DNA of 64,000 bases from an uncultured Elusimicrobia bacterium (GTDB lineage: Bacteria; Elusimicrobiota; Elusimicrobia; UBA1565; UBA9628), in assembly GCA_903881545.1 (NCBI GenBank), contig CAIRTQ010000086.1:1-64000 (forward strand), given 5' to 3'. Shown here in pieces: positions 59,694 through 64,000 of the stretch. A program made the translations under genes and the position numbers. How positions within the stretch are numbered: the first letter of the stretch is position 1; the number at the start of each line of letters is the position of its first letter. The notes under the pieces were generated by a model that was given only the letters and a program-made list of their open reading frames with translations, did not search any database and was not told the origin of the DNA.

Positions 59694-60343
59694 CAGAACC
59701 GGCCCGGCGGCAAGCCCGCCTTGGGCGAAGCGCGCAGGCTATCGAGAAAGCCGCGGTAGGTCGTAAGCCGGTCGTTGGCCGCCAGCAGGCGCTCCAAACC
59801 CGCGATGAGGCCCGCGCGCGTGAGGGCCTGCGCCCCAGCGGTATGCGGCAAGAGAGCGGGCACTCCCTGGCGCCTGGAGAAAACGGGGGGCACACGGTAG
59901 AGCGCGAGCCCCAGCCCGCCAGCCACGGCCGCCATCACCTCAACCTCCTCGGCGAGACGGTCCCGCGCCTCCAGGAGCTCGGCTAGGCCGTCAGGCCCGA
60001 AGAAGACCTCGGGCTCGATGTCGATGGGCATCTTCTCGCCCATGACCTTCTTGAGCGCGGCAAAATCATCCCGCATCTTGCCGCGCCAGCGCTGGTCCTC
60101 GGCGCGGTGGGATTCCGGAAAGACGAAGGCGATTATACCGTCATCAGGCTCGAAATAAACATAGGCGGCCTCGGCGAAGAACGCGGCGCCGCAGCCGGGG
60201 CAGAGCAGGAGGTTCAATTCCCCGGCCTGCACGGTCTCGCGCAGCTCCGGGCTCCGCCGGCCGTGGATGAAGCTCCATATCTCGGTCTCGAAAGACTCGC
60301 AACCCCGGGGACAGCGCGCCTCTATGACTCCCTTGAAGGACAT
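59693..60343 (-). CDS. CpXC-domain protein
   Basis: A 216-residue protein with the paired-Cys N-terminal domain (RCPRGCESFETEIWSFIHGR and LLLCPGCGAAFF), a CpXC zinc-ribbon-like fold, and a helical C-terminus. A TATAAT box lies six bases before the ATG, so it is probably leaderless. It heads a three-gene unit with the nucleotidyltransferase and the radical SAM protein. The function is unknown. Confidence 0.75.
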   Translation of the reverse strand: MSFKGVIEARCPRGCESFETEIWSFIHGRRSPELRETVQAGELNLLLCPGCGAAFFAEAAYVYFEPDDGIIAFVFPESHRAEDQRWRGKMRDDFAALKKVMGEKMPIDIEPEVFFGPDGLAELLEARDRLAEEVEVMAAVAGGLGLALYRVPPVFSRRQGVPALLPHTAGAQALTRAGLIAGLERLLAANDRLTTYRGFLDSLRASPKAGLPPGRF

Positions 60344-60349
60344 GACTAC

Positions 60350-60355
60350 ATTATA
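60350..60355 (-). promoter_or_regulatory. -10 box of the CpXC operon (leaderless)
   Basis: TATAAT on the minus strand (60355-60350), then six bases, then the ATG at 60343. No clear -35 is seen. The spacing repeats that of the other leaderless starts. Confidence 0.6.
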
Positions 60356-60383
60356 ACTCTTAGCCGCCCGATGCGGCCCGCCC

Positions 60384-63300
60384 TCACTGCGCGAGCCGCT
60401 TGAAGTACTCCTTTATGAGAGCATCGTAGACCTCAGGCCTCTTCTCCCTCAGCGACCGCTCCAGCTCCTCGCGTATCTCCCGGGGCGGCTGATAGTCCTT
60501 AGCCGCGGGCAAGGGCACGAATTCCAACCGCTCGCCGGCCCTGCCGCCCGCGGACCCGCGCACGCCGGTCGCGGGCTGGGAGAATCCCGCGCCGAGGGAA
60601 AGCTCGAAGCTCTGCTGGGCGGAGGCGGCGCGCCCCAGGCTCTGACGGCCCTGCTCCAGGAGCTCAAGCGCCTTCGCCTGCCGAGGCAAGGCCGCACCCG
60701 AATCGCCGCGGGCCAGGCCGCCTTGCGCCGCCTCCTGCTCGCCTTGGGCCGCCTTCAGGCTCTCCCGCGTCCCGGCCGGCGGCGCCCCGAAATCATGGGC
60801 CAAGGCCTCCACTTCCTCGGAGAGCCTCGCGGTCTCGGCCTTGACCTCGGCCTGGCCCTGGGCGGCAGCCGCAGTCTCGGACCGCGGGCCCTCGGCCGCG
60901 GGCGCTTCGGGCACGGCCGCGAGCTTGCGGCCGATGGCTTCCTGCGCCTCACCGAACCCATCCGCGGCGCGCAGCGCAGCGGATGCGCTCGCGGCTAGCG
61001 CGATGGCGCGGAGGGCCCGGCCTGAAGCCAGCTCATCGCGCAGGGCCTGCATGGCGGCCAGAGCTTGGGGCTGCAAGGCCGCACCCGCGGCGGCGGCGGA
61101 AGAGATGAGCGTTCCCTCCTCCGCAGCGAGGCCGGCCAGCGTCTCCTTTTGCCGCTTGAGGAAGCGTCCGCGGCGGTCCTCTTCCAGACCCTGGGTCGCC
61201 TCCACCAGGCGGGACTGGTCCTCGACCGCCTTCGACCAAAACTCCTGTAGGCGCTTGAGCCGGGCCGAAGTCCGCTTCTGCGCGGCGGAAGCCCCGGCCG
61301 CGGAGGCCGTCACCGCGGCCTCGACCGCAGCCAACTGTTGGGCTAGCTCCCGCGCGATGGACGCGGCCAGAGAGAGGTCCCCCGCGTTCAAGGCGGCCTG
61401 CAGTGCGTCGGCCGAGGTCTGCGCCGAGAGCAAGGGCATGGACATCGTACGCCGGGCCCCGCTCGCGCTTTCTCCCGGAGCGGACTGGGGCAAGGCCGCG
61501 ACGGCTTTCTGCAAGGCCGCCAGGCTCTGCCGGATGTCCTTGAGCGTCTCCTGCAGGCGCCGCATGGTCTCGCCGGAAGCCTGGCCCTTCTTGGCGCCGG
61601 ACATGGACTCCAGGTCCGAAGCGAGGCGCTCGCCGTCCTGTCCCAGGCGGCCGGCCTGCAGGTAGAGGTCCTGCATCTCCTGCAAAGCGCGGCCGCTGGC
61701 GAGCTGGCTCTGCGCCCGGCGCGCGAGCTCGGCCAGGCGGCCGTGGCGCGCTCCCGCCTCGGCCGCGTCGCCGCTCTTGCCCGCTTCCATGGCGGCGGGC
61801 AGGTCCCGGCTACGGGCCGCGCCGATCTCGCCGGCCAGGCCGGAGAACTGCTCGCGCAGTCCGGGATTGGCGTAGGCGTCGGCGTCCATGGCCTGGGCCA
61901 GGTCACGCATGGCTCGGCTTCCCTCTTCCCAGGCTTGAGGCAGGCCGGACAGGCCTTTCTCGGCGCCCGTCGAATCGCCCGCGGTGTAGCGGTCGCGCAG
62001 GCCTTCCTCCCGGTCCGCCAGCGCACCCAACAGGTTCTGCGCCTTGTCCCAAAACTCCTTGGCGGCGCGGTGCCCGGCCTCGAAATCCACGATCTCAACC
62101 TGCCCCGGCTGGGAGATTCCGACTTGCGGCGGCGAACCGTCGTCATAGGCCTTTACCCGGAATGCGACCTTGGCGCCGACCGGCAGGCCAGTGAGCGGCC
62201 AGGGAAAATCGCCGATGACGTCCTTGACCGGCTCGCGTCCGAAGACGCGCATGGTCAGCTCGCGCTCGGACTGGCCCGGCGCGCGGATGAGCAAGGCGAC
62301 GCGGCTCAAGCCCGAGTCGTCGCGCGCCGCATAGGCCAGGGGCAGCAGGCTTGCGGGCGCGGCCTGCACCGGCTGCTGCGGCGACAAGAGCTCGACGGTG
62401 GGCGGCTCGTCCACCGCGGCGCGCAGGCCGTAGGACACCGGGGCGGGATCCGTCCTGCCGTCCGGAGTCTCCAACTCGAATGTGAAAGTCCCGTCCTGCT
62501 GGGCCCAAAACCCGCCCGCGCAATCCCCCCCCGCCGCGCAATCGAGCGCGACCGGAGCGGCCAGGAATGAGGCCCGCAAAACCGCCTTGGCCAAAGGTTG
62601 GTTCGGCCTGCCCACGAGCCTGACCCAGCTCCCCCGGCGCGCGACTAGAGGCTCAGCGCCGCTCAAAGCCACGGCCGAGGAACGACCGGCGACCTTGGCG
62701 CGCAGTTCCTCCAGCCGCGGGGCGGGCTTGGGATCGAGGAGGTAGGCCCGGCTCTGTAGGCTGCGCCAAGTCAGCCGGTAGCGCAGAGGCTCAGTCACCG
62801 ACGCCACGGTGAACACGGCCGCGTCTACGGGCCGGCTGTCCCAGTCCACGGCACGCCAGGGGCCCGCGGTCTTGAGCCAAAGCCTAGCTTCACCGGCCTG
62901 ATCCGGCCCGCCGGCCGCGCCCGAGAGGCGCGCTGTTATCGCGGCAGGCTGTCCCAAGGCCCAGACCGCATCCGCGGGCAGGATGGCCAGGAAGCGCTCC
63001 AGCGGCATGTCGCGCCAGGGCGCCAGCACGCGCAGCCAGGCAGACCGGCCCAGAGCAGGCCAGCTCAGCACGCAAAGAGCGGCGGCGGCCGCGGCCCAGC
63101 CAAACCTCTGGAAAGGCTGGCGCGGGAAATCCGGCTCTCGGGACAGGGACTCCAGTAGTTTTCCCGTGGCCTCCAGATGGGCGCGGGCCAGTTCCGGCGA
63201 GGTATGGGCGGGCGCGGCTTCGCGCAGTTCCCAAGCCGGCCATAGGAAGTCGCGCAAGCCGGGCAGTTCTTTGGCCGCCTCTTCGAACACGGCCTGCCAG

Positions 63301-63536
63301 CTGTTGCTCCGCCAGGGCCGTACGAGCCGGACATAAGCGCCGATGGCAACAGCCGCCAGGCCGGCCAGCCAAAGGACCGCGCGCGCGGACTGCGGCAATA
63401 CCGCGAGCCGGTCAAGCCACAGCGCGGCCGTCAGAACAGGCACGCCCAAGAAGACGAGCCGACCGGCGCCCGCGCGGAGCTCCCGCAGAAGACGTTTGCG
63501 GCGCCAATCCTTGGCCTTGTCGAGCAGGAGGGACAT
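60384..63536 (-). CDS. DUF4175-like large membrane-anchored helical protein (1050 aa)
   Basis: Two membrane helices near residues 27-70 and a third near 150 precede beta-rich regions (ARLWLKTAGPWRAVDWD) and about 550 residues of Ala/Gln/Glu-rich helices. The arrangement resembles DUF4175 proteins of Proteobacteria and Bacteroidota, whose function is unknown. The end reads DALIKEYFKRLAQ. GGAG is five bases before the ATG. The gene is likely co-transcribed with the small gene 29 bases upstream. Confidence 0.7.
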   Translation of the reverse strand: MSLLLDKAKDWRRKRLLRELRAGAGRLVFLGVPVLTAALWLDRLAVLPQSARAVLWLAGLAAVAIGAYVRLVRPWRSNSWQAVFEEAAKELPGLRDFLWPAWELREAAPAHTSPELARAHLEATGKLLESLSREPDFPRQPFQRFGWAAAAAALCVLSWPALGRSAWLRVLAPWRDMPLERFLAILPADAVWALGQPAAITARLSGAAGGPDQAGEARLWLKTAGPWRAVDWDSRPVDAAVFTVASVTEPLRYRLTWRSLQSRAYLLDPKPAPRLEELRAKVAGRSSAVALSGAEPLVARRGSWVRLVGRPNQPLAKAVLRASFLAAPVALDCAAGGDCAGGFWAQQDGTFTFELETPDGRTDPAPVSYGLRAAVDEPPTVELLSPQQPVQAAPASLLPLAYAARDDSGLSRVALLIRAPGQSERELTMRVFGREPVKDVIGDFPWPLTGLPVGAKVAFRVKAYDDGSPPQVGISQPGQVEIVDFEAGHRAAKEFWDKAQNLLGALADREEGLRDRYTAGDSTGAEKGLSGLPQAWEEGSRAMRDLAQAMDADAYANPGLREQFSGLAGEIGAARSRDLPAAMEAGKSGDAAEAGARHGRLAELARRAQSQLASGRALQEMQDLYLQAGRLGQDGERLASDLESMSGAKKGQASGETMRRLQETLKDIRQSLAALQKAVAALPQSAPGESASGARRTMSMPLLSAQTSADALQAALNAGDLSLAASIARELAQQLAAVEAAVTASAAGASAAQKRTSARLKRLQEFWSKAVEDQSRLVEATQGLEEDRRGRFLKRQKETLAGLAAEEGTLISSAAAAGAALQPQALAAMQALRDELASGRALRAIALAASASAALRAADGFGEAQEAIGRKLAAVPEAPAAEGPRSETAAAAQGQAEVKAETARLSEEVEALAHDFGAPPAGTRESLKAAQGEQEAAQGGLARGDSGAALPRQAKALELLEQGRQSLGRAASAQQSFELSLGAGFSQPATGVRGSAGGRAGERLEFVPLPAAKDYQPPREIREELERSLREKRPEVYDALIKEYFKRLAQ

Positions 63537-63565
63537 GCCGGCTCCGGGACGAGAAGTCTCGGCCT

Positions 63566-63898
63566 TCAGCTGGGCAGTATGCCGGGGTCGGTGATGCCGT
63601 CCCTCGCCTGCAGCCGCGTCTCAATCATATCCATCTCTTTAATCCGACGGCGGCGATGGTCCACACGGCGGTCGGCTATAATGGTGGAGGTCTTGTTCCC
63701 GGCTTTCAGAAGCGCGTCCTCGGCCTGGACCTTCGCCAGGTTGCCGGGCTTAGCCGAGCAAGCCGCTGTCACGCAGTCCGCGACCTCATGGAAAACGTCC
63801 CAATCCTCAAAGACATTCTCCAGGAGGACTTTGAGCACGGCCCCCAACCCCACGAGGCCGAAGGCCAATGTGCCGATGAATCTCACATAGAGTTCCAT
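63566..63898 (-). CDS. Small membrane-anchored protein of unknown function
   Basis: About 110 residues: one membrane helix (FIGTLAFGLVGLGAVLKVLL) and a basic, soluble C-terminus (RRVDHRRRRIKEMDMIETRL). Start at 63898 with AAGG upstream and a TATAAT box at 63920-63925. The frame is open towards the right window edge, so a longer version cannot be ruled out. No family recognised. Confidence 0.55.
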   Translation of the reverse strand: MELYVRFIGTLAFGLVGLGAVLKVLLENVFEDWDVFHEVADCVTAACSAKPGNLAKVQAEDALLKAGNKTSTIIADRRVDHRRRRIKEMDMIETRLQARDGITDPGILPS

Positions 63899-63919
63899 GA
63901 ATTTTCGCCTTGCAAAGAT

Positions 63920-63925
63920 ATTATA
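63920..63925 (-). promoter_or_regulatory. -10 box of the last gene
   Basis: TATAAT on the minus strand, 21 bases before the ATG at 63898. The -35 region (TAGTGA at the right distance) is weak. The 63926-64000 end shows no other feature. Confidence 0.4.
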
Positions 63926-64000
63926 GTTCCAGCCGCCGCCCATCACTAGGGTCCAAGGGCCCCCTGCTGCCGGGCAACAGGCCCAGAGCCGGATAGGCCC

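Noticed and set aside
1-64000. CRISPR arrays, rRNA and tRNA genes
   Set aside because: No regularly spaced repeats with unique spacers, no rRNA core sequences and no tRNA cloverleaf with GTTCRANNC were noticed by eye on either strand. A covariance search would be needed to exclude unusual tRNAs.

Overview
The window is a GC-rich bacterial chromosome segment from a Gram-negative-type cell: it carries an outer-membrane secretin, a PorV-like beta-barrel protein, FtsX/EnvC and a C-terminal processing protease. The combination of a Tad pilus locus, FlgD-Ig repeat proteins, UPF0164/PorV proteins, DUF2723 and GT-C-like membrane proteins, and many uncharacterised multispan proteins fits an uncultured Elusimicrobiota-like lineage. 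That assignment is inference; no rRNA or tRNA gene was found.

Layout. (1) 0-9.5 kb holds five minus-strand paralogues (p1-p5) of an unrecognised Ala/Gly/Ser-rich membrane protein family. p1 is broken by a one-base frameshift. Two small SRPBCC genes sit opposite p1 and p2, so an SRPBCC-plus-p unit appears tandemly duplicated. (2) 9.6-13.2 kb has a TadE-like and a TadG-like gene, a DUF2332 gene and a NarL-type regulator. (3) 13.3-19.3 kb is a signalling cluster: two histidine kinases, two further response regulators and a kinase-less sensor. (4) 19.3-27.9 kb is the Tad machine: TPR protein, TadC, an extended TadB, a CpaE-CpaF fusion, a minimal secretin, CpaB, TadE and two Flp-type pilins. (5) 27.9-32.4 kb has a PorV-like barrel and a 1174-residue FlgD-Ig repeat protein. 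(6) 32.4-40.7 kb is a housekeeping and envelope operon: ftsX, envC-like, ctp, tsaD, two GT-C-like membrane proteins and a coiled-coil protein. (7) 40.8-45.3 kb is a partly AT-richer island with an intact BrnTA pair, a second pair whose toxin is truncated, an Eco29kI-like restriction-modification-Vsr module and a decayed integron-type integrase. (8) 45.4-64 kb has a DUF2157 pair, a DUF5693-like protein, glgA, scpA/scpB/trpS, an SUMF1/TPR pair, a B12 radical SAM gene, a CCA/poly(A) nucleotidyltransferase, a CpXC protein and a large DUF4175-like protein.

How it fits together. Most minus-strand genes overlap by ATGA or TGATG, so they form long coupled operons. The Tad region combines pilins, export ATPase, secretin, pseudopilins, signalling proteins and the p-family. 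Three of its transcription units (p1, p5-p2 and the pilins) share a consensus -35 and the same -10 hexamer TAAACT, suggesting that the p-proteins belong to the pilus or surface programme. Five other genes start exactly seven bases after a -10 box, as expected for leaderless mRNAs.
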